64,000 nt of DNA from Methylobacterium mesophilicum (lineage in GTDB: Bacteria; Pseudomonadota; Alphaproteobacteria; Rhizobiales; Beijerinckiaceae), in assembly GCF_022179445.1 (NCBI RefSeq), contig NZ_BPQU01000015.1:1-64000 (forward strand), read 5' to 3'. A program made the translations under genes and the position numbers. The notes beneath the pieces are model-generated. The model searched no databases, was not told the DNA's origin, and saw nothing but the letters and a program-made list of their open reading frames with translations. Below are positions 1 through 7,824 of this stretch, piece by piece (the stretch's first letter is position 1; the number at the start of each line of letters is the position of its first letter).

Positions 1-55
1 CGATCGTGCCGATGTTGCAGTGCGGCTTGGTGCGAGCGAACTTTTCCTTGCCCAT
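1..55 (-). CDS. tuf: Elongation factor Tu, N-terminal fragment
   Basis: The first 55 bases read on the minus strand give MGKEKFARTKPHCNIGTI, the conserved N-terminus of EF-Tu just before the first GTP-binding loop. EF-Tu delivers aminoacyl-tRNA to the ribosome in the cytoplasm. The gene runs off the left edge, so only 18 codons are visible. The divergent neighbour is an outer-membrane protein gene rather than fusA, which suggests a stand-alone or second tuf copy instead of the rpsL-rpsG-fusA-tuf string; that is an inference. Confidence 0.93.
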   Translation of the reverse strand, partial: MGKEKFARTKPHCNIGTI

Positions 56-365
56 GATTCCCATTCCTGCGGCGGGGACCACGCTGTTCCCCGGATCCTG
101 GACGGCCGCCCCGAACGCGGAAGCGGGGCGAAAAACGCGGTCCGCTTAGAGGGTCGGCCGCTTGCGATCAAGGTCCGGCGCGCACGAGGCCCCCGGGGCG
201 ACGGCGTCTGTCAAGCGCCGAACCGCCGGATTGGACAGCGTGAATATTGATGGCCACCACTTCCGGTGGACACTTTCGAGACACAGTGTGGCTTAGAGGG
301 CATAGCGGACCCGACGCGGCCGAGCTTAAGTGGGGACAACCACTGGTCACCCGGGTTCCGCGAAC
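56..365. other. Divergent intergenic region between tuf and the porin-like gene
   Basis: These 310 bases separate two divergent genes and should hold both promoters. I see no convincing gene, tRNA or strong hairpin. A reading frame on the plus strand at 20-250 is antisense to the tuf start and has no family features, so it is not called. Confidence 0.5.
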
Positions 366-1229
366 ATGATGAAGAAGCTCCTCCTCGCCAGCGCTGCCAC
401 CGTCCTGGTCTCGACGGCCGCCGTCGCCGCCGACCTGCCGCGCCGCGCCGCGCCGCCGCCGATCTTCACCCCGGTGCCGGTCTTCACCTGGACGGGCTTC
501 TACGCGGGTCTCGAGTCGGCCTACACCTTCACCGACAACCAGCGCATCACCACCGTCGGCGTCCTGCCGGTCAACGGCGCCAACGTGCAGGCCGGGCGCC
601 GCCCGCTCCTGACCTCGACCTCGCAGGACGGCTTCGCCAACATCGGTGGCACCGCCGGCTACAACTACCAGTTCACGCCGGGCTCCGGCATCGTCGTCGG
701 TATCGCCAACAGCATCGACTGGACCGACATCACCAAGAACCGGGTGGTTGTCGGCGCGCCGAACGCCGGCGGCACGGTCCCCAACATCAGCCAGTTCCGC
801 CAGAGCCTCGACTGGCTCGGCACCCTCACGGGCCGCGTCGGCTACGCGTTCGACCGGGTCATGGTCTACGGCATGGGCGGCCTCGCCTACGGCAACGTGT
901 TCCACGACGCGAACTTCTACCGGCCCGATGGCGCCCTGCAGTTCGCCGGCCGCTACGACGACTTCAAGACCGGCTTCGCCTACGGCGGCGGCATCGAGTT
1001 CGCCATTCCGACCGACAGCTTCCTGAACACCTTCGCGGTCGGCAAGTATCTCGGCATCAAGTATGACGCCGTGACCATCAAGGCCGAGTACCTGCACTAC
1101 GACCTCGGCAGCCAGAGCGTTCTGGTCGGCGCCGTCCCCGGCGTGGGCACCGGCTCGTACATCTCGCGCTTCCGGACCGAGGGCAGCATCGTCCGCGCCG
1201 GCTTCAACTATAAGTTCGGCGGCTTCTAG
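366..1229 (+). CDS. Outer-membrane beta-barrel protein (Omp25/Opa-like porin family)
   Basis: A 287-residue protein with a Sec signal peptide (MMKKLLLASAATVLVSTAA, cleavage near AVA-AD) and the FTWTGFYAGL block typical of small alphaproteobacterial eight-stranded outer-membrane barrels. It alternates aromatic and polar residues and ends GFNYKFGGF, with the terminal Phe recognised by the BAM machinery. I chose the ATG at 366 because an upstream in-frame start at 330 would add 12 residues ahead of the signal peptide. It is monocistronic, followed by a hairpin at 1281-1310. These proteins are abundant surface structural proteins; a specific transport role cannot be read from sequence. Confidence 0.88.
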   Translation: MMKKLLLASAATVLVSTAAVAADLPRRAAPPPIFTPVPVFTWTGFYAGLESAYTFTDNQRITTVGVLPVNGANVQAGRRPLLTSTSQDGFANIGGTAGYNYQFTPGSGIVVGIANSIDWTDITKNRVVVGAPNAGGTVPNISQFRQSLDWLGTLTGRVGYAFDRVMVYGMGGLAYGNVFHDANFYRPDGALQFAGRYDDFKTGFAYGGGIEFAIPTDSFLNTFAVGKYLGIKYDAVTIKAEYLHYDLGSQSVLVGAVPGVGTGSYISRFRTEGSIVRAGFNYKFGGF

Positions 1230-1280
1230 GACTTCGCCACAGACATCGGTCCGGGAGCGATCCTCCCGGGCCATCCTTCG

Positions 1281-1310
1281 AGGGCGCGTGCCGGGACCGG
1301 TGCGCGCCCT
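1281..1310. terminator. Convergent terminator hairpin after the porin gene
   Basis: AGGGCGCG at 1281-1288 pairs perfectly with CGCGCCCT at 1303-1310, with further CCGG/CCGG pairing inside the loop. It lies between the plus-strand porin gene and the minus-strand end of phnN, and is followed on the plus strand by a T-rich tract (TTCGTCGTTGTCTT). It probably serves the porin transcript. Confidence 0.65.
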
Positions 1311-1348
1311 TCGTCGTTGTCTTGGTCGGTCGCGTGCCGCGCGCGCCG

Positions 1349-1384
1349 GAGCCGTGCCCGACCACGTTGGGTCGGCCACGGCTC
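1349..1384. repeat. Hairpin repeat downstream of phnN
   Basis: GAGCCGTG (1349-1356) pairs with CACGGCTC (1377-1384); after one C/C mismatch CCGACC pairs with GGTCGG around a 6-base loop. Read on the minus strand it begins CTTAGAGCCGT, the same 11-mer that opens the hairpin at 14947-14987 on the plus strand. It could terminate the phnGHIJKLMN transcript and also belongs to a dispersed repeat family. Confidence 0.6.
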
Positions 1385-1429
1385 TAAGCTCGTGTTTTGA
1401 CGCGCTCTCTTGCGACGAACGAAAGCGCT

Positions 1430-1960
1430 CTAGCGGGCGCGCAGATGCGCGATCAGCCGGGCCGCCGCCTCTTGCGGCGCGCCCGTGTTGAGGATGGTCA
1501 AGTCGGCCGAGACCCGGGCCTCGCGGGCCAGGCGCGCGGCGACGTCCCCGTCCTCCGGCCGGCCCCGGGCCGCGATCCGGCGTGCCAGGATCTCGGGGGG
1601 CGCCGTGACCTCGACCACGCTCACCGGCAGGCCGCTGCCCCGGGCCTCCTCGACGATCCGGCGGGAGACGTTGCAGACCACCACGCGATCGCCGCGCGCG
1701 CATTCGGCGGCCTGCGTCGGGATCGCATAGCCCAGGCCGTGCGCCCGCCAGTGCAGGGTGAACGCGCCGGCCGCGCAGCCGCGCGCGAAGGCGACCTCGT
1801 CGATCTCGTCGTTGTCCTCGTCGCCCGACGGCGGCCGGGTCACCAGGCGGCGCGGGAAGACGTAGCGCGGGTCGCCCGCGAGTTCCGCCCGGGCCAGCCG
1901 GATCAGCGTATCCTTGCCGGCCCCGCTCGGGCCGACCACCAGGACCAGGCAGCCCGCCAT
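1430..1960 (-). CDS. phnN: Ribose 1,5-bisphosphate phosphokinase PhnN
   Basis: PhnN phosphorylates ribose 1,5-bisphosphate to PRPP, the last step that returns C-P lyase product to nucleotide metabolism. The 176-residue protein is a guanylate-kinase-like P-loop enzyme with the Walker A GPSGAGKDTL near residue 10 and a DNDEID segment in the substrate region. It is the terminal gene of phnGHIJKLMN; its ATG shares one base with the phnM stop (TGATG), so translation is coupled. Length fits the family (about 180 residues). Confidence 0.93.
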   Translation of the reverse strand: MAGCLVLVVGPSGAGKDTLIRLARAELAGDPRYVFPRRLVTRPPSGDEDNDEIDEVAFARGCAAGAFTLHWRAHGLGYAIPTQAAECARGDRVVVCNVSRRIVEEARGSGLPVSVVEVTAPPEILARRIAARGRPEDGDVAARLAREARVSADLTILNTGAPQEAAARLIAHLRAR

Positions 1961-3096
1961 CAGGCGACCCGTCGGCCGGTGCGCCAGACCTCGCGGACCA
2001 CCGGAACCCCTTCGGCGCGCTGGACCCGCACGAGGTCGGCCCGCAGGCCGGGCGTCAGGGCGCCGCGGTCGGTCAGGCCGGTGGCGCGGGCGGGGTTGGC
2101 CGTGACGGTGGCCAGCGCCTGCGGCAGCGAGATCCCGGGCGCCTGCTCGGGCAGCAGGAACGCGGCCATCAGCAGGCTCGCGGGCACGTAATCCGACGAC
2201 AGGATGTCGAGGTGGCCGGCCTCGGCCAGCGCCAGGGCGGCGACGTTGCCGGAATGCGAGCCGCCGCGGATCAGGTTCGGCGCGCCCATCATCACGGTGA
2301 TCCCCCGCCCGTGCGCGGCCTCGGCCGCCTCCAGGGTGGTCGGGAACTCGGCGAGCGCCACCCCCTCCCCGGCCGCCAGCTCGACGTCGGCCAGGGTCGT
2401 GTCGTCGTGGCTCGCCAGGGGGATGCCCATGTCTTTCGCGAACTGGACCAGGGCCGGGCGGTTGCGCCCGTTGAGGGCCTTGCCGTCCCGGATCTTGCGC
2501 TCGGTGTTGAGCCGGATCTCCTCCAGGCTCCGGCCGCCCCGCGTGGCGTAGGTGTAGTACTTCTCCATGTCGCGGAACTGGCGCTGGCCCGGGGTGTGGT
2601 CCATCAGCGAGATCAGGCCGATCGTGTACTGCGCTTTGAACTCGGCCACCGTGTCGAGGACGTCCGCCGAGGGCAGCTCGCAGCGCAGATGCGTGAAGTG
2701 CTCGGCCCGGAACAGGTTGCCGGCCCGCGCGGTCTCGATCGCCGCGGCCAGCTGCTTCAGCTCGGAGCCGAGGCCGCTGCCGTCGGGGTCGCTGCCGGCG
2801 CGGAGCGAATCGAACACCGTGGTGATGCCCGAGGCGGTGATCTGCGCGTCGTAGGCCAGCACCGCGCCGAGGGGATGCCAGCGGACCTTGGGCCGGGGGG
2901 CGAAGTGGCTCTCGAGATGGTCGGTGTGCAGCTCGATCAGCCCGGGGATCAGGTGGTCGCCGCCGAGGTCGAGGCCGCGCTCGGGCGCCCGCCCGGTGCC
3001 GATCTCCGCGATCAGGCCGTCGGCCACGGCGAGCCAGCCGTGCTCGACACGGTCCGGCAGGACCAGGCGCGCGTTCTCGAGGATCATGTCGCTCAT
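1960..3096 (-). CDS. phnM: Ribose 1-methylphosphonate 5-triphosphate diphosphatase PhnM
   Basis: PhnM is an amidohydrolase-superfamily enzyme that removes pyrophosphate from the 5-triphosphate ribose-1-phosphonate intermediate, making the substrate for PhnJ. The 378-residue protein shows the metal-ligand motif HTDHLESHF near residue 57, a later DHTPG motif, and the ASHDDT motif about two thirds in. Start ATG at 3096 follows the phnL stop by 9 bases. Its length matches E. coli PhnM. Confidence 0.95.
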   Translation of the reverse strand: MSDMILENARLVLPDRVEHGWLAVADGLIAEIGTGRAPERGLDLGGDHLIPGLIELHTDHLESHFAPRPKVRWHPLGAVLAYDAQITASGITTVFDSLRAGSDPDGSGLGSELKQLAAAIETARAGNLFRAEHFTHLRCELPSADVLDTVAEFKAQYTIGLISLMDHTPGQRQFRDMEKYYTYATRGGRSLEEIRLNTERKIRDGKALNGRNRPALVQFAKDMGIPLASHDDTTLADVELAAGEGVALAEFPTTLEAAEAAHGRGITVMMGAPNLIRGGSHSGNVAALALAEAGHLDILSSDYVPASLLMAAFLLPEQAPGISLPQALATVTANPARATGLTDRGALTPGLRADLVRVQRAEGVPVVREVWRTGRRVA

Positions 3097-3105
3097 CGGG
3101 TCTCC

Positions 3106-3810
3106 TCAGGCCGCCCGGGCTTGCGCGAAGCGGGTCACGTCGACGATTCGCGTCGCCACGGCATCACGCATCTCGCCGTCGTGGAAGATGCCGAGCACGC
3201 CGGCCCCCGCCGCCAGCTTCTCGCGGACGAGTTCGGCGACCACGGCGCGGTTGCTGGCGTCCAGCGATGCGGTGGGCTCGTCGAGCAGCAACAGCGGCCG
3301 GTCGGCGATCAGCCCCCGGGCGATGTTCACGCGCTGCTGCTCGCCGCCGGAGAAGGTCGCGGGCGGCAGGCTCCAGAGCCGGTCGGGCAGGTTCAGCCGG
3401 GCGAGCAGGGTCTTGGCCCGGGCGCGGGCCTCGTCCTCGGACAATCCGCCCTCGCGGCCGGCGGCCTCGACCACGTCGAGGGCCGAGACCCGCGGGATCA
3501 CCCGCAGGAACTGCGACACGTACGCGATGACCCGGGCGCGCAGCGACAGGATGGTGCGCGGGTCGGCCCGGACCACGTCGATCGCGGCGCCGCCGTCGCG
3601 GACCAGGATCGTGCCGGCATCGCAGCGGTAGTTGCCGTAGGCCATCTTCAGGAGCGAGGACTTGCCGGCGCCCGAGGGGCCGCCGAGCACCACGCACTCC
3701 CCTGGCGCCACCGCGAGGCTCACGCCGCCCACAACCGGGAGCACCACGCCGCCGCGCAGGTGCAGGGTGAAGCTCTTGGCGACGTCCTGGAAGGTCAGAA
3801 GCGCGGTCAT
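3106..3810 (-). CDS. phnL: C-P lyase complex ABC-type subunit PhnL
   Basis: A 234-residue ABC ATPase-like protein with Walker A GGPSGAGKSS (about residue 40), signature FSGGEQQRVNIARG and Walker B LLLLDEPTAS. It has no membrane partner; in E. coli PhnL binds the PhnGHIJ core together with PhnK and is needed for C-P bond cleavage. The ATG overlaps the phnK stop by four bases (ATGA). Confidence 0.94.
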   Translation of the reverse strand: MTALLTFQDVAKSFTLHLRGGVVLPVVGGVSLAVAPGECVVLGGPSGAGKSSLLKMAYGNYRCDAGTILVRDGGAAIDVVRADPRTILSLRARVIAYVSQFLRVIPRVSALDVVEAAGREGGLSEDEARARAKTLLARLNLPDRLWSLPPATFSGGEQQRVNIARGLIADRPLLLLDEPTASLDASNRAVVAELVREKLAAGAGVLGIFHDGEMRDAVATRIVDVTRFAQARAA

Positions 3811-4580
3811 GCGGCGAGCACCGAGGAGACGAGGAGCTGGGTGTAGGCGTGCTCGGGGTCGTCGAGCACCCGGTCGGTCAGCCCGGTCTCGATCACCCGG
3901 CCGGCCCGCATCACGGCGATCCGGTGCGAGAGCAGGCGCGCCACCGCGAGGTCGTGGGTGACGATGATCACCGCGAGACCGAGTTCGGCCGAAAGCCGCC
4001 GGATCAGGTCGAGGAGCCGGGCCTGGACCGAGACGTCGAGCCCCGAGGTCGGCTCGTCCATCAGCACCAGCCGGGGGCCGGTGACGAGGTTGCGGGCGAT
4101 CTGCAGGCGCTGGCGCATGCCCCCGGAGAACTGGCTCGGCGGGTCGTCCACGCGGGCCGCCTCGATCTCGACCCGGCCGAGCCAGTCGAGCGCCTGGCCG
4201 CGGATCCGGCCGTAATGGCGCTCGCCCATGCCCATCAGCCGCTCGCCGACGTTGCCGCCGGCCGAGACCGCCATGCGCAGGCCCTGGCGGGCGTCCTGCC
4301 GGACGAAGCCCCAGTCGGTGCGCATCAGCCGGCGCAGCTCGGCGGGCCCGAGGTCGGCGAGAGTGCGGCTCTGCCCGTCGCGCATCCGGTAGCGGACGCA
4401 GCCGGAATCCGGCGCCAGCTCGCCCGCCAGCAGGGACAGGAGCGTGGACTTGCCGGAGCCGGATTCGCCCACGATGGCGAGCACCTCGCCCTCGGTGACG
4501 TCGAGATCGACCCCCGCGCAGGCGAGCCGCGCCCCGTAGGCCTTGGTCAGGCCGTGGGCGGACAGGAGCGGCGTGCTCAT
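3807..4580 (-). CDS. phnK: C-P lyase complex ABC-type subunit PhnK
   Basis: A 257-residue ABC ATPase-like protein with Walker A GESGSGKST, signature QFSGGMRQRLQIARN and Walker B VLMDEPTSGLDVS, close to oligopeptide-transporter ATPases. PhnK docks on PhnJ in the C-P lyase core. The ATG at 4580 (MSTPLLSAHGLTKAYG) is chosen over an upstream in-frame start because it overlaps the phnJ stop as ATGA and gives the expected family length. Confidence 0.94.
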   Translation of the reverse strand: MSTPLLSAHGLTKAYGARLACAGVDLDVTEGEVLAIVGESGSGKSTLLSLLAGELAPDSGCVRYRMRDGQSRTLADLGPAELRRLMRTDWGFVRQDARQGLRMAVSAGGNVGERLMGMGERHYGRIRGQALDWLGRVEIEAARVDDPPSQFSGGMRQRLQIARNLVTGPRLVLMDEPTSGLDVSVQARLLDLIRRLSAELGLAVIIVTHDLAVARLLSHRIAVMRAGRVIETGLTDRVLDDPEHAYTQLLVSSVLAA

Positions 4581-5587
4581 CGGGCGGCCTCCGCGACGCG
4601 GGTCTCGCAGAAGTCGGTGTCCGAGCAGACGTACATCCGGCCTCCGGAATCGTCGGTGACCACCTCGTCGAGGTAGTGGCCGCGGGCGCCGCACAGCGCG
4701 CAGGGCTCGGTGAATTCCTGGATCCGGAACGGGTGGTCCTCGAAGTCGAGGCTGCGCACCGCGGTGTAGGGCGGCACCGCGTAGATGCGCCGCTCGCGCC
4801 CGGCCCCGAACAGCTGGAGCGCCGGGCAGTCGTCCATCTTGGGGTTGTCGAATTTCGGCGTCGGCGACGGGTCCATCACGTAGCGGCCGGCCACCTCCAC
4901 CGGGTAGGCGTAGGTGGTGGCGATGTGGCCGTGGCGGCTGATGTCCTCGTAGAGCTTGACGTGCATGGACCCGTACTCGGCGAGCGCGTGGAGCTGGCGC
5001 GTCTCGGTCTCGCGCGGTTCGAGGAAGCGGAGCGGCTCGGGGATTGGCACCTGGTAGACCAAGGTCTGCCCCTCGGAGAGCGGCGTCTCCGGGATGCGGT
5101 GGCGGGTCTGGATGATCGTCGCCTCGGTGGTCCGGGTGGTTGTGGCGACCCCGGAGGTGCGGGCGAAGAAGCGGCGGATCGAGACGGCGTTGGTGGTGTC
5201 GTCGGCGCCCTGATCGATCACCTTGAGCACGTCGGCCCGCCCCAGGATCGCGGCCGTGACCTGCACGCCGCCGGTGCCCCAGCCGTAGGGCATCGGCATC
5301 TCGCGCGAGGCGAACGGCACCTGGTAGCCCGGCACCGCGATGGCCTTGAGGATGGCCCGGCGGATCATCCGCTTCGTGCCCTCATCGAGATAGGCGAAAT
5401 TGTAGCCGGCTTCGGAAGCCTCCGACGCACCGGGCCCCCTCTCCCGTTCGGGAGAGGGTTGGGGTGAGGGATCAGGTCTTTCCGGATACGGCGCATCCCT
5501 CACCCTGTCCCTCTCCCGCACGGGAGAGGGGACCTGCGCCACTTCCGGAGCGCCGCCTTCAAGCGGAAGCATCCCTATCGCGCTCAT
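4577..5587 (-). CDS. phnJ: Alpha-D-ribose 1-methylphosphonate 5-phosphate C-P lyase PhnJ with repeat-derived N-terminal extension
   Basis: PhnJ is the radical-SAM subunit that cleaves the carbon-phosphorus bond, forming methane or another alkane plus a ribose cyclic phosphate. The cluster and radical Cys pattern CX2C-X21-C-X5-C is intact at Cys296, Cys299, Cys321 and Cys327, and the radical glycine lies in AVPGYQVPF (Gly87). The protein has 336 residues against 281 in E. coli. All of the excess precedes GYNFAYLDE (residue 61), and residues about 17-51 are encoded by a palindromic repeat element. The ATG at 5587 overlaps the phnI stop as ATGA. Beyond the extension, the protein aligns end to end with the family. 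Confidence 0.95.
   Translation of the reverse strand: MSAIGMLPLEGGAPEVAQVPSPVRERDRVRDAPYPERPDPSPQPSPERERGPGASEASEAGYNFAYLDEGTKRMIRRAILKAIAVPGYQVPFASREMPMPYGWGTGGVQVTAAILGRADVLKVIDQGADDTTNAVSIRRFFARTSGVATTTRTTEATIIQTRHRIPETPLSEGQTLVYQVPIPEPLRFLEPRETETRQLHALAEYGSMHVKLYEDISRHGHIATTYAYPVEVAGRYVMDPSPTPKFDNPKMDDCPALQLFGAGRERRIYAVPPYTAVRSLDFEDHPFRIQEFTEPCALCGARGHYLDEVVTDDSGGRMYVCSDTDFCETRVAEAAR
5435..5540. repeat. Palindromic repeat element inserted in frame in phnJ
   Basis: Two hairpins, CCCTCTCCCG-TT-CGGGAGAGGG and CTCTCCCGCACGGGAGAG, flank a core that includes TATCCGG on the minus strand. A sister copy lies at 59644-59741, with the same GCGCAGGTCCCC edge and ACAGGGTGAGGG arm but its core in the opposite orientation. 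A half copy lies at 47517-47554. Here it is translated as Pro/Arg/Glu-rich sequence (PSPVRERD...PSPERERG) without breaking the frame. Confidence 0.88.
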
Positions 5588-6684
5588 TCGGCCGCCTCCT
5601 GCATGCTGTCTGAGCCTCGAAAAAACTCGGCGCGCAGGCGCCGGACCAGCTCCAGCTCCGCCTGGAAATCGACGTAGTGGGGCAGCTTCAGGTGCTCGAC
5701 GAAGCCGGTCGCCTGCAGGCTGTCGCAATGGGCGAGCACGAATTCCTGGTCCTGGGCGGGGCTCGCCACCGGCTCCCCGAGTTCCTCCGCCCGCAGCGCC
5801 CGGTCGACCAGGGACATCGCCATCGCCTTGCGCTCGCTCTGGCCGAAGCTGAGCCCGTAGCCGCGGGTGAATTGCGGGGGCGTCGTACCCGAGCCCTTGA
5901 ACTGGGTGACCATCTGGCACTCGGTGAGCCGGATCCGGCCGAGCGGCACCGGGAAGCCCAGTTCCTCCGGCACGTACTCCACGGCGACGTCGCCGACCCG
6001 GATCTCGCCCACGAACGGGTGGGTGCGGCCGTAGCCCCGCTGGGTCGAGTAGCCGAGGCCGAGCACGAAGCCCTCGTCCGCCCGGGCCAGGGCCTGGAGG
6101 CGCAGGGCCCGGTCGGCGGGGTAATCCACCGGCTCCCGGGTGAGGTCGCCCACGGGGGCGCCGTCATCCGGGGGCGAAGGCTCGATCAGGCCGTCCTGGG
6201 CCAGCATATCGGTGACCCGCGGGCAGATCCCGGCATCGTCGCGCGGCTCGGCCTCGGCGGCGGGCGCGACCGCACCCTCGGCGGCCAGCGCGAAGTCGAT
6301 CAGCCGGTGCGTGTAGTCGAAGGTCGGCCCCAGAACCTGGCCGCCGGGCAAGTCCTTGAAAGTCGCCGAGACCCGGCGGGCCACCGCCATGGCGCCGGTA
6401 TCGACGGGTTTGGAGGCGCCGAAGCGCGGCAAGGTCGTCCGGTAGGCGCGGACCAAAAAGACCGCCTCGACCACGTCGCCGCGGGCCTGCTTGAGGGCCA
6501 GCGCCGCGAGGTCGGGATCGTAGAGCGAGCCCTCGGCCATCACCCGATCGACCAGGAGCGCCATCTGCTCGCGGATCTGCGACACGGAGAGTTCCGGCAC
6601 GGCCGGGTCGCCGCGGCGGGCCTCGGCGAGCAGCCGGTGGGCGTTGTCGATGGCGGCTTCGCCGCCCTTCACGGCCACGTACAT
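5584..6684 (-). CDS. phnI: C-P lyase core subunit PhnI
   Basis: PhnI, with PhnG, H and L, transfers ATP adenine-ribose chemistry: it displaces adenine and couples ribose triphosphate to the phosphonate. The 366-residue protein begins MYVAVKGGEAAIDNAHRLL, the standard family start, and matches the family length (354 in E. coli). It lies three bases after phnH and its stop overlaps the phnJ ATG. No deviations were seen. Confidence 0.95.
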   Translation of the reverse strand: MYVAVKGGEAAIDNAHRLLAEARRGDPAVPELSVSQIREQMALLVDRVMAEGSLYDPDLAALALKQARGDVVEAVFLVRAYRTTLPRFGASKPVDTGAMAVARRVSATFKDLPGGQVLGPTFDYTHRLIDFALAAEGAVAPAAEAEPRDDAGICPRVTDMLAQDGLIEPSPPDDGAPVGDLTREPVDYPADRALRLQALARADEGFVLGLGYSTQRGYGRTHPFVGEIRVGDVAVEYVPEELGFPVPLGRIRLTECQMVTQFKGSGTTPPQFTRGYGLSFGQSERKAMAMSLVDRALRAEELGEPVASPAQDQEFVLAHCDSLQATGFVEHLKLPHYVDFQAELELVRRLRAEFFRGSDSMQEAAE

Positions 6685-6687
6685 CGG

Positions 6688-7281
6688 TCAGCTCTCCGTG
6701 ACGGCGGTGGAGCGCGGCAGGCCCGCGACGAGGCCGGGCGCGGTGAGGATCAGGTCGATTCCGAGCGGGAAGCCCGCGTGGTTCGCGGCGCACTGGTCCA
6801 CGAACCCGTCCGGCACGGGCGCGAGGGCGATGCGGGTCGCGCCCCTGATGCCGGGCCCGGTGAGGTGGAGCCCCACCCCGGCCGCGATCCGGTCGAGGGC
6901 GAGCACCAGGGTGGTCGAGGTGTCGGGATAGGCCGGGGTGCCTTGGGCGAACCGGGCGAGCGGCGGGCAGCGGGCCGGATCGCGGATCAGCGCGAAGGCC
7001 GCCCGGGCCGGGTCGTCCGTCAGCGGCGCGCCGGTGTGGAAGCGCAGGTAGGCGGCGACCTCGGGCGCGGCCGCGAGGCCGGCATCGAGCCAGACCGGCG
7101 TGTCCGCATCGGTCAGCGCCAGCGCGACCGCGGCGAGTTCCGGGGTCAGCGGGGCGGGCGGCGCGAGCCGTGTGTCGAGCCGCCGGGGCAGGCCGGGGCG
7201 GGCGAGCGCATCCATCACCGCGCGGAAGGTGCCCTGCGCGTCGTGGACGGGGTCGGCGAAGCCGGGTGCGAGCATGCTCAA
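6688..7281 (-). CDS. phnH: C-P lyase core subunit PhnH
   Basis: A 197-residue non-catalytic structural subunit of the PhnGHIJ hexameric core. The N-terminus GFADPVHDAQGTFRAVMDAL is the PhnH hallmark (a first block of conserved Asp, Gln and Phe). The ATG overlaps the phnG stop by four bases. Confidence 0.94.
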   Translation of the reverse strand: MSMLAPGFADPVHDAQGTFRAVMDALARPGLPRRLDTRLAPPAPLTPELAAVALALTDADTPVWLDAGLAAAPEVAAYLRFHTGAPLTDDPARAAFALIRDPARCPPLARFAQGTPAYPDTSTTLVLALDRIAAGVGLHLTGPGIRGATRIALAPVPDGFVDQCAANHAGFPLGIDLILTAPGLVAGLPRSTAVTES

Positions 7282-7745
7282 TCCTCCCCGCGGACCAGCG
7301 TCAAGAAATCGACCCGGGTGGCGGCGCTGCGCCGGGCCGCCTGTCGGCCCGCGGCCTCGGCCCGCTGCGCGGCGGGTCGCAGGGCGGCCTCGACCCCGGC
7401 GCGCCGGGCCGGATCCTGCCAGAGCGCGTCGAGCGTGGCGGCCAGCCGCGCCTTCGTCCGGTCGCGGCCGAGATGATAGGCGAAGCCGGTGGCGCCATCC
7501 GGGAGCCGGATCGCCGCCCGGGTCACGCTCACCTCACCGAGGTTGAACGGGCGCCCGTCGCCGCCGATCCGGCCCGTCGCCATGACGAGGCCGGTCTCCG
7601 GGGGGCGCAGGTCCTCGGAGGCCGGGGCTTCGAGGGACCGCAAGGCGGCGTCGAGGTCCTCCCGGCTGGCCTCGGTGCAGAGCGCCATGACGGCCTGCCG
7701 GGCCGCGATATCGTCCGGTCCCGATTGATGCGGGCGCGTCGCCAT
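7278..7745 (-). CDS. phnG: C-P lyase core subunit PhnG
   Basis: First gene of the C-P lyase operon, 155 residues, with the family segment ETGLVMATGRIGGDGRPFNLGE followed by TRAAIRL. I chose the ATG at 7745 because AGAGGG sits at good Shine-Dalgarno distance. An alternative TTG at 7787 would place the start inside the operator palindrome. The promoter region between this gene and divergent phnF carries the operator and a candidate Pho box. Confidence 0.93.
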   Translation of the reverse strand: MATRPHQSGPDDIAARQAVMALCTEASREDLDAALRSLEAPASEDLRPPETGLVMATGRIGGDGRPFNLGEVSVTRAAIRLPDGATGFAYHLGRDRTKARLAATLDALWQDPARRAGVEAALRPAAQRAEAAGRQAARRSAATRVDFLTLVRGED

Positions 7746-7766
7746 CGCGAATCCCTCTGTCGAGCT

Positions 7767-7788
7767 GTTGTCTAGTCGTGTAGACAAC
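7767..7788. promoter_or_regulatory. Candidate PhnF operator
   Basis: GTTGTCTA-GTCGTG-TAGACAAC is a perfect inverted repeat with 8-base arms and a 6-base spacer, 22 bases upstream of the phnG ATG and 37 bases upstream of phnF. GntR/HutC-type repressors bind such TAGAC-type palindromes in divergent promoters. Autoregulation of phnF and repression of phnG is the simple reading. Confidence 0.75.
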
Positions 7789-7805
7789 TAGCGTGCCGGG
7801 CGCAA

Positions 7806-7823
7806 ATGAAGTTTGGATGACGG
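7806..7823 (-). promoter_or_regulatory. Candidate Pho box upstream of phnG
   Basis: On the minus strand the bases read CCGTCAT-CCAA-ACTTCAT, a 7-4-7 direct repeat matching 10 of 14 positions of the CTGTCAT-N4-CTGTCAT PhoB consensus. It lies about 61 bases upstream of the phnG start, just beyond the operator. Similar boxes occur upstream of phnC and pit. Confidence 0.45.
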
Positions 7824-7824
7824 T

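Noticed and set aside
168..1703. 511-codon open frame on the minus strand opposite the porin gene
   Set aside because: Low-complexity Arg/Gly/Ala translation without domains; the porin and phnN explain the region.
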